NCBI GenBank assembly: GCA_021801785.1
Contig: JAJYXL010000028.1
Coordinates: 1-41,704, forward strand
Origin: Microcaldota archaeon
GTDB taxonomy: Archaea > Micrarchaeota > Micrarchaeia > Micrarchaeales > Micrarchaeaceae
Direction: 5' to 3'
Length of the DNA stretch: 41,704 nt
Shown here: positions 32,210 through 40,459 of the stretch, piece by piece
How the letters are laid out: the number at the start of each line of letters is the position of its first letter
Numbering within the stretch: the first letter of the stretch is position 1
Program-made: the position numbers and the translations under genes
Notes under the pieces: generated by a model
What the model saw: only the letters and a program-made list of their open reading frames with translations
The model's database searches: none
Told to the model about the DNA's origin: nothing

Positions 32210-33520
32210 TCATACCCTGTGCCTAGATCCCAATGTTGGTATATGAACCTCGAAGTGCTTGGAGAGCTCCTTCTTGAGCGATTCTGCCTTTGACAGCTCG
32301 CCATGGACGAGGAATATCTTCTTCAGCCCTGATATCTTTGTTGGTATGCTCTCCAGCTGCTTTCTGTCTGCATGGCCCGATAGCCTCACGTATTTGACAT
32401 CCAATGAGAGATGTACCTTCTTCCCGTCTATCTCTATCTCGCGTTCACCATCCTTTATCGCACGTCCCGGCGTGCCCTCAGCCTGGAATCCTACAAATAT
32501 CATCGTATTCATCTTGTCCCTCCCAAGCTTTGAGAGATAGAAGAGTACGGGTCCGCCCGTAAGCATTCCGCTGGTAGTTACTATTATACTGCTGTCTGGC
32601 GAATGCGCTATCTTATTCCTGCTATTCTTGCTCTCAACAGGTATGAAATTCTCGCTCTTGAAAGGATCCGAATCGCTCATCAGTATCCTTGTCTGTAGCT
32701 CCCTCCTGCAGTATATCACATTATGCCTGTGGATCCTCAGAATCTTGTTAAGCATCCCGTCCATATATATAGGGGTTTTGGGTATTGTGCCGGAGTTCAT
32801 ATAGTCATCGAGTATTAGCAGTACCTCCTGTGCCCTGCCAACCGCGAAGCTCGGTATTATAACCTTGCCCCCGCCGAGTATTGTACCCTTTATTATGTTT
32901 GTTAGGGTCTGTATGTTCTCCTTTTCCGTTTTCATTATATCGTCTTCGCCGCCGTTGGTGCTCTCCATTATGAGTGCATCGGCTTCGAGTGCGCGCAGAT
33001 CGGCGAAATTCAGCAGCTTCGTCTTGGAGAGGTTTATGTCCCCTGTGTATATGACACTCTCTTTACCGTCGCTCACACGTATGAGTGCGCTGCCAAGTAT
33101 GTGGCCCGATGGTATCAGTGATACAGTCAGGTCTTTTATCCTTACCTCCTGCTTGAACTCCAGCATTCTTGAGCTGTTCATTATCTTGCTAACCACATTC
33201 TTATGAACGTCTCTGGCTTGTGACACCCTTATGTAGTCGCTTAGCAGTACCTGCATCATCTCTATTGTAGGCTTTGTGGCGTATGTAGGCGCCGTATAGC
33301 CTCTGCTGTACATGTGTGTAAGATATCCGCAATGATCGAGATGGGCATGGCTTATCACCGTGGCGTCTATCTCTTTCAGCATCTCATCCTTCAGTTCAGG
33401 ATATTCTATCTTTGGTCCGAGTTTTACTCCAGCATCGAGGAGTATCTTAGTATTCTTGCTCTCTATTAGTATGCAGCTTCTTCCTACCTCTCCCGCTGCA
33501 CCTAGAAATGAAATTTCCAT
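32210..33520 (-). CDS. Beta-CASP metallo-beta-lactamase ribonuclease (archaeal CPSF type)
   Basis: The 436-residue product has the metallo-beta-lactamase motif SHAHLDHCGYL near 59, further ligands in SGHILGSALI and YTGDINLS, and the beta-CASP insert with VGRAQEVLLIL. The late motifs are TSGMLTGGP, LSGHADRKQL and IFLVHGELSK. It lacks N-terminal KH domains, which fits the aCPSF2 subgroup rather than aCPSF1. These enzymes are endo- or exoribonucleases in RNA 3' processing and decay. The start overlaps the end of the coiled-coil gene, which suggests coupling. Confidence 0.92.
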   Translation of the reverse strand: MEISFLGAAGEVGRSCILIESKNTKILLDAGVKLGPKIEYPELKDEMLKEIDATVISHAHLDHCGYLTHMYSRGYTAPTYATKPTIEMMQVLLSDYIRVSQARDVHKNVVSKIMNSSRMLEFKQEVRIKDLTVSLIPSGHILGSALIRVSDGKESVIYTGDINLSKTKLLNFADLRALEADALIMESTNGGEDDIMKTEKENIQTLTNIIKGTILGGGKVIIPSFAVGRAQEVLLILDDYMNSGTIPKTPIYMDGMLNKILRIHRHNVIYCRRELQTRILMSDSDPFKSENFIPVESKNSRNKIAHSPDSSIIVTTSGMLTGGPVLFYLSKLGRDKMNTMIFVGFQAEGTPGRAIKDGEREIEIDGKKVHLSLDVKYVRLSGHADRKQLESIPTKISGLKKIFLVHGELSKAESLKKELSKHFEVHIPTLGSRHRV

Positions 33521-34257
33521 TAGTTATCAACTTCTTCTTTCTTGTTTGGTTTTCTCTTTATTACCGCTATGTCCTCAAGGTTTATGCCTTGGTCTGGCGC
33601 CTTCTGGTGCCTTCTCTCCTGTTCGAATCTCTTCCTGTCGTTTCTCTTTGCATTTGTTTCTCCCTCTCTTATTCCGAGCATCTTTTTCAGATCGGAATAC
33701 ATCTTATCGAATATCTCATTCATCGAGTTGAGCTCCTTGAATACCTCGTCCATTTTCGCAGAGAGGTGCTCTATGTCGCCTTTCAGCAGCCTCTCCTTCT
33801 TCTGGAGTCCGGTATATCTAAGCTTGGAATTGAGCTCTGTGCTTATCTCGTTTATCATCCTTACCATATCGCGCTCCTGGTCGAGCGAGATCCTCGGCTC
33901 TGTTGAAAGCTTAAACTCAAGCCTGTTCTTCTGCTTCTTAAGCTTGCTGATCTCGGCCTGGTCTGGCTTATTGATCTCTGTCTCCAGAAACTTGCTTAGT
34001 GCCGAGTACTCATCTCTCTTATAATTGAGCGTGCGTTTGTACGACCTTATCTCGGATATCAGCTTGTCCCTCTTCTTCCTTAGGGTGTCTATCTCCTCTT
34101 TGAGCCTCTTTGCATCCTCGTTGTTAGAGTTGCGCACCAGCTCTCCTAGAGATGGACCACGATCTCCGCGCTCGTGCCTCTCCGTATTCGGCTTGTGTGC
34201 TATGTTCTCTGCAGCTCTCTCGGTCGCTTCTGGTTTGCTGCCTTTCTCGTCTGTCAT
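33520..34257 (-). CDS. Archaeal coiled-coil protein
   Basis: The 245-residue product has a polar, disordered first ~40 residues. Long heptad-rich helices follow (about 48-95, 100-190), for example EDAKRLKEEIDTLRKKRDKL and KKERLLKGDIEHLSAKMDEV, and the tail is basic. It resembles COG1340-type archaeal coiled-coil proteins, whose function is not defined. Its stop overlaps the start of the beta-CASP nuclease gene by one base. It could act with that enzyme; this is only positional inference. Confidence 0.8.
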   Translation of the reverse strand: MTDEKGSKPEATERAAENIAHKPNTERHERGDRGPSLGELVRNSNNEDAKRLKEEIDTLRKKRDKLISEIRSYKRTLNYKRDEYSALSKFLETEINKPDQAEISKLKKQKNRLEFKLSTEPRISLDQERDMVRMINEISTELNSKLRYTGLQKKERLLKGDIEHLSAKMDEVFKELNSMNEIFDKMYSDLKKMLGIREGETNAKRNDRKRFEQERRHQKAPDQGINLEDIAVIKRKPNKKEEVDN

Positions 34258-34317
34258 TTTCTCTTCTGTCAGGATTATCTCCTCTTGATATATTATGTAT
34301 ATTGTGTATTTTATGTA

Positions 34318-35487
34318 TTACTGACTTATCCTATTCTTTATTATAAGTTCATTGTAAAGTTTTAACATACGGTCAGTACATTCATTTATAGAATAGTCCT
34401 TTATAGTCTTCTCCGTCTCTTTATAAGAATCCGGTCTGCTTAAAACCTTTTCTATCTTATTTGCACAGTCTTTAAAATCTTTAGCTTTGAACCGCTCTCC
34501 ATTCTTTCCGTTCTTGATTATCTCTTTGAGCGCGAGGAAGTCGGCTCCAACTACAGGTATGCCGCAGGCCATCGCCTCTATGCAGACTATGCCCTGTGTC
34601 TCAAATGTCGATGGCAGGCATAGCATATCTGCCGCATTGTAATACTTTGCGAGTCCGTGCCTTATACTGCCTACAAATGTGAAGCTGCCTTCCAGCTTAT
34701 AACTCTCAACCATCTTCCGGATCTTTGCAGAATATGGTCCTTCGCCAACAATTACAAACATTATCCTCTTCTCCCTCAGAAGGTTTGCCGCTCTTACCAT
34801 GGTCTCTATGTTCTTCTCTTTGCTGATTCTCCCGACATATAGCACTATGTGCCTATTGCCGGCAAGGAGCCTCTTTCTCAGGCTTGCGGCTCCGGCCCTG
34901 TTGCGCTTGAACCTATTGAGATCTACCCCATTCGGAATTACAACCGTATTCTTTATCCCCTTCCTGTTGAGGAGAGATCTCACAGTCTCTGTTGGGGCAA
35001 CCACAACATTGCACCTCTTTGCTATGAATTTTAAATAGGGCCATGAGTACCGCTTCGCTATCGACCTGAGACTCCTGTTTGATGCGGTATACTGGTCTAT
35101 GGTATCCTTGTTCGTTACAAGCGTGTGGAATGTCCATACTACAGGAACATGGTTTATGTAACCGGATAGTAGACCGTAAAGCCCTATTGTGAACGGGGTG
35201 TGTATGTGTATTATATCTGCAGTAGCTGCCCACCTCTTCCTCACGTCTACAAACGGTATTATAGATAGGCTGTATTGTGGGTATCTCTTGAATTTTATGC
35301 TTGGAGTAACGATGACATTCCTCTCAAGCTTGGCTATCTTCCTGGTCTCTGCTGTGCCGCTGGTTAGGAGGCGCACCTCGTGCCCTCTGGACTCCAACGC
35401 CCTCTTGTACTCCCGTATCGATGTGACAACGCCATCTATGGCAGGGTAATAGGTGTCTGTGTAAAAGGAGATGTTAAGATGCCTCAT
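34318..35487 (-). CDS. GT4 glycosyltransferase (GT-B fold)
   Basis: The 389-residue product, from ATG 35487, begins MRHLNISFYTDTYYPAIDGV with the DxYxPxxxGV motif of GT4 lipid or polyol glycosyltransferases. It continues with IIHIHTPFTIGLYG, IPNGVDLNRF and VGRISKEKNIETMVRAANLL. The donor-site E-x7-E is in CLPSTFETQGIVCIEAMACG. Likely donor is a UDP- or GDP-sugar; acceptor is unknown, perhaps a membrane lipid. The start lies 14 bases inside rpl15. Confidence 0.9.
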   Translation of the reverse strand: MRHLNISFYTDTYYPAIDGVVTSIREYKRALESRGHEVRLLTSGTAETRKIAKLERNVIVTPSIKFKRYPQYSLSIIPFVDVRKRWAATADIIHIHTPFTIGLYGLLSGYINHVPVVWTFHTLVTNKDTIDQYTASNRSLRSIAKRYSWPYLKFIAKRCNVVVAPTETVRSLLNRKGIKNTVVIPNGVDLNRFKRNRAGAASLRKRLLAGNRHIVLYVGRISKEKNIETMVRAANLLREKRIMFVIVGEGPYSAKIRKMVESYKLEGSFTFVGSIRHGLAKYYNAADMLCLPSTFETQGIVCIEAMACGIPVVGADFLALKEIIKNGKNGERFKAKDFKDCANKIEKVLSRPDSYKETEKTIKDYSINECTDRMLKLYNELIIKNRISQ

Positions 35488-35890
35488 TGTTTGACCTTTC
35501 AGCTTCGGCTTTACTATTTGCAGCACCTATCTTCTCTAGAGCTTTTGCTGTAAATCTCCTAGCTTTTATTGTTATACCTTCCGGGACATTCCCGTTGCTC
35601 AATACGGTGAAACCCTTAAGGTCTATGCTTCTCTCGCCTTTTGCGGATACCATTCGGCTTATCTCGCTTAGAGTTATCTCCTTTCTCTCCTCGGCTCCAA
35701 ATCGTACAAAACCCTTCTTACGTATGAGCTCCGGGTGCTTTGCGGTCATCCTTGTGAACTTGCTCTTCCTAGCCCCTGCATTGCCCACACCGCCACGCGT
35801 TCCCTTTCCTCTGGCGTTCTTCTTGTTCCCATGGCCCCAGACCCTTGTCCTATGCAGCTTCCTGCTCCTCCTATCTCTCCTAATAACCAT
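35474..35890 (-). CDS. rpl15: Ribosomal protein L15 (uL15)
   Basis: The 138-residue product has the archaeal L15 N-terminus MVIRRDRRSRKLHRTRVWGH, the glycine-rich NARGKGTRGGVGNAGARKSK, and the C-terminal rRNA-binding part TIKARRFTAKALEKIGAANS. It is a large-subunit protein. The ATG shares a base with the rpl30 stop (TGATG), so translation is coupled. Normally secY follows; here a glycosyltransferase does, so the classical spc operon is broken at this point. Confidence 0.95.
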   Translation of the reverse strand: MVIRRDRRSRKLHRTRVWGHGNKKNARGKGTRGGVGNAGARKSKFTRMTAKHPELIRKKGFVRFGAEERKEITLSEISRMVSAKGERSIDLKGFTVLSNGNVPEGITIKARRFTAKALEKIGAANSKAEAERSNNEAS

Positions 35891-36303
35891 CAGATCATCC
35901 TCTTTATAAGCTGGTTTATTCCGTCTCCCATGTAACCCAGAGAGCCGCCCTGATTCACGCTCCTCTTGGTGCTCTTGTAGCCATGTCGCGGCGGGTGCAA
36001 TCTGAACGGAAGCTTGCCCCTGATCTCCCTTGTGAGTCCCTCACTCATTATCTTCTCTGGACTCTCCTCTATCCCGTTCCTCTCTAAAAGCGATTTTAAC
36101 AGCTCCTCATTTATCTCGCCGTATGCTATATAGTTATTGCATATGTTGATCATCCCTCTGTATGATCCTGTCGGCTTTATTATTACGCAGTTGTTTACCC
36201 TCTTCAGCCTGAGCCGTTCCAGAGTCTCGGCTATCTCGCCCCTGACATCGACTCTGCCTCTGACCCTCACTACTGCAATTAGCCTCTCGTTATCGCTCGC
36301 CAT
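35890..36303 (-). CDS. rpl30: Ribosomal protein L30 (uL30)
   Basis: The 137-residue product has the long archaeal L30 form: LIAVVRVRGRVDVRGEIAET, NNCVIIKPTGSYRGMINICN and the C-terminal extension LPFRLHPPRHGYKSTKRSVN ending GYMGDGINQLIKRM. A TATA-like TTTATATATC is at about 36364-36375, giving a leader of some 40 bases, and AAGTG precedes the ATG. A 14-base match to the guide region of the TnpB element lies in this leader. Confidence 0.94.
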   Translation of the reverse strand: MASDNERLIAVVRVRGRVDVRGEIAETLERLRLKRVNNCVIIKPTGSYRGMINICNNYIAYGEINEELLKSLLERNGIEESPEKIMSEGLTREIRGKLPFRLHPPRHGYKSTKRSVNQGGSLGYMGDGINQLIKRMI

Positions 36304-36398
36304 AAGAACACTTAGAAATTAGATATGAGTATACTGATGTGTAAGATTATTGAATAGGTAAGATATATAAATCCTTTAGAGGTACAGGCAATCTCGGA

Positions 36399-36995
36399 TC
36401 AGAGTTTGCCTATATCCTTAACAGTATCTATATTCAACGCCTCCTTACCAACCCTCCAGTTTGCAGGTATCGCGCATATATGCCCAGCGCTGGATGGGGT
36501 ATCATGTATCTTCTTTAGTGCCATGAATGCTGTGAATATGTGCTCTGCGTCCTTCCCGAGTGCATCGTTGAATACTGAGAGGTATTGCACGCACCCTTTT
36601 GGGTCGAGTATTACCACACCCCTCCTCGCGGCACCGCTCTCGTCATTCAGAAAGCCATATGCCGTAGTTATCTCCTTTTTGAAATCGTCAATCATCGGTA
36701 TCTCGCTCTTGCTGACTCTCGGCGATGTGCCTACCCACCCCTTATGGGAGAATACACTGTCTGTGCTTATCGCATATACGTCTGCACCGTTCTTGTCAAA
36801 TTCGTCGTTTAGAGACATGAAAGCCTCTATATCTGTAGCGCATACGAATGTAAAGTCGCCTGGATAGAATGTCAGTATCTTCCATCTCCCGTTAGATTCG
36901 GGAAGTTTTATATCCTCTATCTTGTCCTCCTTTGGAAAGTAAGCCTTTGTACGGAATTCAGGCACGCTCTTGCCTATCGATATTATACTATCCAT
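36399..36995 (-). CDS. Peroxiredoxin, AhpC type (2-Cys)
   Basis: The 198-residue product has the peroxidatic Cys52 in PGDFTFVCATD and the resolving Cys174 in AGHICAIPANWRVG, which makes it a typical 2-Cys AhpC-class peroxiredoxin. A basic-residue turn (GAARRGVVILDPKG) supplies the conserved Arg. It reduces peroxides, with an AhpF or thioredoxin partner not present here. A TATA-like GGTATTTAATTTT lies at about 37026-37040 and GTGAT precedes the ATG. Confidence 0.94.
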   Translation of the reverse strand: MDSIISIGKSVPEFRTKAYFPKEDKIEDIKLPESNGRWKILTFYPGDFTFVCATDIEAFMSLNDEFDKNGADVYAISTDSVFSHKGWVGTSPRVSKSEIPMIDDFKKEITTAYGFLNDESGAARRGVVILDPKGCVQYLSVFNDALGKDAEHIFTAFMALKKIHDTPSSAGHICAIPANWRVGKEALNIDTVKDIGKL

Positions 36996-37104
36996 AAAAT
37001 CACTTTTAGTATTAGGGTGTTGAAAAATTAAATACCTTTAGCAGTAATCGTTTTATCAACATTGATATTATAGTGATGGAGATATATATGTGTTTCGGAT
37101 GTGT

Positions 37105-38367
37105 CTAGAAGTCGCCGATTCCCATCTGTCCGTGTCTGCCGGCTGGCCTCTCTTCCGACTCGTCGATGGCCTCTATCTTACCGAACACCCCGGCATAGCC
37201 AGGAGTTATCCTTATTCTACCTTCGCGCATCATCCTTATGGTGTTGCCGATCTCAGCGCCGCCAATCTCTGAGATCGAGTCTATATCTGCATTCATCAAC
37301 ACATTGAATTCTGTAGATAGCCCTTTAATCAGTGATTCGTATGTTTCTGAGACTGTTTTTGTATATTTTCCCTTCCCTAAGGAGTAGGAGATTAGCTCGT
37401 TCAGTGGGATTATGTGGATGTACGGCACTGCGTCTTTTGGGATGTATCCCGCCGGCCTTGATGATAGGTCTGCAACCCTATGGAGTACCCCCCTGACCAG
37501 CGGCTTTCCACACACCCGGCAGTTGGTTATATGATTCTTCAGAGGATCTGATGAGAAATGGCAGTCTCTGTGGCCGTCATAATGGTACTTCCCCTCCTCC
37601 GGATAGAACTCTATAGTGCTCGATAGCCTCTTTGCTCCCCTCCCCTTTATCGATTCTATTATATCGGAGTATGCTAACTTATTTGTATCTAACTTGAGCA
37701 CGTTTGCCTCACGGCCCATGTTCATTAGAGAGTGCATATCGCTGTTAGATATAAGCGCAAGGCTGTCCATCTCCTTCACCAGCCAGTTCATCGGAGGATC
37801 GCTGCTGAGTCCGGTCTCAATCGCAAATATCCTCTTCGATTGGTCCTTGTATGCGTCTCTGATCGAGTCATATCCGGATATGCTGCCGAGCGCGCCGAAG
37901 TAAGGGGTCCATATATGTGCAGGGAATACGAATGATTTGGGCTCTACCGAGAAGAGTGTCTCTACAAAGCTCGGTGCGCCCATATTGAGTGTCGACCTCC
38001 CGTCAGAGTCGAGCTCACCATACCTTTTTAACGAATCTCTCAGGTTTTTCGCCGAGTCGATGCTTGGGAGGAGTATGCAGTTATGTATCTTGCGTGTCTT
38101 CCCTTCGTCGAAAAACACCGTAGAGACCTCGGCGCTGAGTATGAATATCGGGGATTTTGTGGTGTTTTTCAATTTAAATGTGCCGCTCTTCTCTATCTCC
38201 TCGAGCTCCTCCTCGCATTCATCCAGCCATCTGTTGTGAAGTATATCGCCTGTGCCGAGTATATCTATCCCTTTCTTTAGTGCGGTGTCTGCAAGGGACC
38301 TTACAGTTATGCTCTCGCTGCAAGCCATAGCGAACCTTGAGTGTATATGCAGATCGGCAATTGCCAT
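37105..38367 (-). CDS. endoQ: Endonuclease Q (PHP-domain DNA repair nuclease)
   Basis: The 420-residue product, from ATG 38367, is of the COG1379 PHP family that includes EndoQ. Metal motifs are MAIADLHIHSRFAMA, GTGDILHNRW, ILSAEVSTVF, PAHIWTPYFG and ISNSDMHS. A zinc-finger segment (CHFSSDP ... CRVCGKPL) and a C-terminal helical part (GVLHRVADLSSRPAG, IGNTIRMMREGR) follow. EndoQ cuts 5' of uracil, hypoxanthine, xanthine and AP sites. It is divergent from nth across the inserted TnpB element, whose right end lies only about 22 bases before the ATG. The longer open frame to 38439 lies inside the element and is not real. Confidence 0.9.
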   Translation of the reverse strand: MAIADLHIHSRFAMACSESITVRSLADTALKKGIDILGTGDILHNRWLDECEEELEEIEKSGTFKLKNTTKSPIFILSAEVSTVFFDEGKTRKIHNCILLPSIDSAKNLRDSLKRYGELDSDGRSTLNMGAPSFVETLFSVEPKSFVFPAHIWTPYFGALGSISGYDSIRDAYKDQSKRIFAIETGLSSDPPMNWLVKEMDSLALISNSDMHSLMNMGREANVLKLDTNKLAYSDIIESIKGRGAKRLSSTIEFYPEEGKYHYDGHRDCHFSSDPLKNHITNCRVCGKPLVRGVLHRVADLSSRPAGYIPKDAVPYIHIIPLNELISYSLGKGKYTKTVSETYESLIKGLSTEFNVLMNADIDSISEIGGAEIGNTIRMMREGRIRITPGYAGVFGKIEAIDESEERPAGRHGQMGIGDF

Positions 38368-38389
38368 ACCAATACCTATTATTGAATAG

Positions 38390-38431
38390 GTGACATCCTC
38401 CCACCCGTAAACGGCGTGGGCTTCCTCTGCG
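38390..38431 (-). ncRNA. Omega-RNA-like 3' end of the TnpB element
   Basis: From the tnpB stop to the right end the sequence is GC-rich and folds into the 8-pair hairpin with one bulged G described for the element. It ends in GGATGTCAC. In this family such right-end RNA binds TnpB and the next ~16-20 bases of flanking DNA act as guide, here CTATTCAATAATAGG and on (from 38389 leftwards). The 5' part of the RNA overlaps the 3' end of tnpB and its start cannot be placed. Confidence 0.6.
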
Positions 38432-39643
38432 TCATGCAATCACTGCATCCAGCAAAGGATGTGTTTTATCGGTTCTCAGTTCCTCGAGAACTGCCTCCCT
38501 TTGAGGTCTTACACTCTCTCCCTGAGCGTGACTTCCCCTCTGTCCGAGGGTAGCTCTGTTGAGTATATTTATTGATGCGTTTATATCCCTGTCCAATCGC
38601 ATGCCGCATCTGTTGCAGTTGTATTCCCTGATGGATAATGGCATGTCCTGAATGTTGCCACAACTACTGCACTCTTTTGATGTGTTCCTTGCATCTACCT
38701 TTATTACCTTCGTACCAGCACTTTCAGCCTTGTATGAGAGCATTTGGATGAACCTGTTCCATGAAGCATTATAAATTGACTGCGCAAGATTGTGATTCTT
38801 TACCATGTTCTGAATGTGAAGATCCTCCACTGCAAATGATGTGTATCCTGAATTTACCAATTTATCTGATAGTTTATGCGCGAAATCGTTTGACTGGTTT
38901 GCAACGTGTTCCCATTTCTTTTGCAGTTTCAACTTTGCGCTTTCCCTCCTCTTCGAGCCTTTGCGCCTTTTTGCGATTCTTCTCTGCCATCTTGCAATAT
39001 GTTTTTCTGACTTCTTCACGAACTTTGGCTTCTCTATCTTCGTTCCGTCCGACATCGCGATGAACGAATCCAGCCCCAGATCTATTCCTACAGGGTTGGT
39101 ATTCTCGACATCTGGAACTTTGATGTTATTTATCGTGGTAAAGATGGCATAATAATCATTTCCCTCCCTCTTTATTGCGAGCCTCTTTATTGTGCCTTCT
39201 GTCTTCCTATGAAGTTCTATTTTCATTGTGCCTATCCTTGAGACCCGCAGTCTATCCTTCCTTATTGAGAAAGAACCATTGTCCTGTGGATATGTTATTG
39301 ATTTATATCTGTCCCTCGACTTGAATCTTGGAAATCCTGCCTTCTTGTTTCCTTCCTTTATTCTCCTGAAGAAGTTCTGATATGCCTTGAAAAGTTTGTA
39401 TTCTATCTCGCATCTTGTCTGTGAATAGAGTTTCAGGTATTTCTTGTCTTCTTGGATTATCTCTTTCACAAACCTGTTGAACTGTACCATTGAAACTTTT
39501 CTCTTTCCGTTTTTATAGGATTCGATTGACTTCTCAAGAATCTTGTTGTAGAACTGTTGTGCAAGGATTAGCCTTTCGTCTATCTCCGCCTGCCTTGTAG
39601 CATCAGGATAGATCCTGAATTTGTAGGCTCTTGTCAGTTCCAT
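38432..39643 (-). CDS. tnpB: TnpB RNA-guided nuclease (IS605 OrfB)
   Basis: The 403-residue product, from ATG 39643 (MELTRAYKFRIYPDATRQ), has the N-terminal HTH/OrfB region and a RuvC-like nuclease. Catalytic residues are Asp188 (GIDLGLDSF), Glu273 (AVEDLHIQNM) and Asp353 (LDRDINASINI). The zinc ribbon is CSSC (325-328) and CNRC (343-346). All are intact, so activity is likely. TnpB is the ancestor-type relative of Cas12 that cuts DNA under omega-RNA guidance and helps the element persist. Confidence 0.95.
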   Translation of the reverse strand: MELTRAYKFRIYPDATRQAEIDERLILAQQFYNKILEKSIESYKNGKRKVSMVQFNRFVKEIIQEDKKYLKLYSQTRCEIEYKLFKAYQNFFRRIKEGNKKAGFPRFKSRDRYKSITYPQDNGSFSIRKDRLRVSRIGTMKIELHRKTEGTIKRLAIKREGNDYYAIFTTINNIKVPDVENTNPVGIDLGLDSFIAMSDGTKIEKPKFVKKSEKHIARWQRRIAKRRKGSKRRESAKLKLQKKWEHVANQSNDFAHKLSDKLVNSGYTSFAVEDLHIQNMVKNHNLAQSIYNASWNRFIQMLSYKAESAGTKVIKVDARNTSKECSSCGNIQDMPLSIREYNCNRCGMRLDRDINASINILNRATLGQRGSHAQGESVRPQREAVLEELRTDKTHPLLDAVIA

Positions 39644-39755
39644 TGCATCACTTTTATATATGCACATCGGTATTATATTCCTTATTACAGCGGTTCGCTT
39701 TCGTCCCGCTCACTTTGTTAAATCTCTTGGTGTTAGATATTTATTAGATGTTTTG

Positions 39756-40409
39756 ATGAAGAGGGATAATAGAGAGTATATTAAGGAGATCTTGAGCCTG
39801 CTTAAACGAAAGTATAGAGCCGAGATGCATACCTCGTTGAATTTTGGCGACCCGTGGCAGCTCCTTGTGTCTACGATACTATCCGCACAGGCGACGGATG
39901 CCTCGATAAACGCTGTAACGCCCTCGCTGTTTAAGAGGTATAAGAGGGTCGAGGACTTCGCGGTGGCTAGACCCTCCGACCTGTACAAATTTACGAGATC
40001 CATAGGCCTCTATAAATCCAAATCGAAGAATATAGTTAAAGCAGCGAGAATAATTGTGGATAGATTCGGATCTAAGGTTCCGGAAAGTATCGATGATCTG
40101 GTAACACTCCCAGGAGTTGGGAGGAAGACTGCAAATGTCGTATCTTATAACGCGTTTGGAAAGATTCAAGGAATTGCTATAGATACCCACTGTGTGACTG
40201 TAGCGAATAGGCTAGGAATCACACGCTCGAAGAACCCGGTCATTATAGAGAGGGATCTTACGGGAGTCATAGAGAGGAAGGATTGGGGCGATGTGACACA
40301 CCTCTTTATAGCGCTGGGTAGAGATGTATGCACTGCGAGGAGAAAGTACTGTGAGAGTTGTGTGTTGAACAGTATCTGCGTTTCTAGCAGCGTTAAGCAG
40401 CATAGATAG
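39756..40409 (+). CDS. nth: Endonuclease III (DNA glycosylase/AP lyase)
   Basis: The 217-residue product, from ATG 39756 (MKRDNREYIKEILSLLKRKY), has the HhH motif LPGVGRKTANVV with the catalytic Lys and the following Asp region IAIDTHCVTVANRLG. The 4Fe-4S loop is C-x6-C-x2-C-x5-C in CTARRKYCESCVLNSIC. It removes oxidised pyrimidines and nicks AP sites. The open frame further upstream lies in the TnpB element and is not used. The TATA-like AGATATTTATTAG at about 39735-39747 and the element edge at 39716 place its promoter at the insertion site. Confidence 0.94.
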   Translation: MKRDNREYIKEILSLLKRKYRAEMHTSLNFGDPWQLLVSTILSAQATDASINAVTPSLFKRYKRVEDFAVARPSDLYKFTRSIGLYKSKSKNIVKAARIIVDRFGSKVPESIDDLVTLPGVGRKTANVVSYNAFGKIQGIAIDTHCVTVANRLGITRSKNPVIIERDLTGVIERKDWGDVTHLFIALGRDVCTARRKYCESCVLNSICVSSSVKQHR

Positions 40410-40459
40410 AGATATCGTAGGTATACAAAAGGCCGGTACGCTTTTTGGGTTTGAGGTCT

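Larger units (their letters stand above)
38390..39716 (-). mobile_element. IS605-family element carrying only tnpB, intact ends
   Basis: The left end, next to 39716 on the minus strand, has AAAGTG and a hairpin AGCGG...CCGCT (about 39691-39710). The flanking bases GATTTAAC (39724-39717) are the target-adjacent motif side. The right end has stem CCCAC-g-CCG/CGG-GUGGG with loop UUUA (about 38400-38421), then GGATGTCAC, ending at 38390. No tnpA is present, so movement needs transposase in trans. Boundaries are accurate to perhaps 2 bases. There is no target duplication, as expected. Joining the flanks gives ATTTAAC|CTATTC upstream of endoQ. Confidence 0.85.

Noticed and set aside
34149..34365. 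Small plus-strand open frames near the coiled-coil gene
   Set aside because: Hydrophobic Cys/Leu-rich shadows of the antisense gene and AT-rich spacer, with no ribosome binding site.
38368..38439. N-terminal extension of endonuclease Q
   Set aside because: These codons fall in the right end of the TnpB element; the PHP domain starts at the ATG at 38367.
39660..39755. N-terminal extension of endonuclease III
   Set aside because: These codons come from the left end of the TnpB element and its flank, outside the conserved fold.
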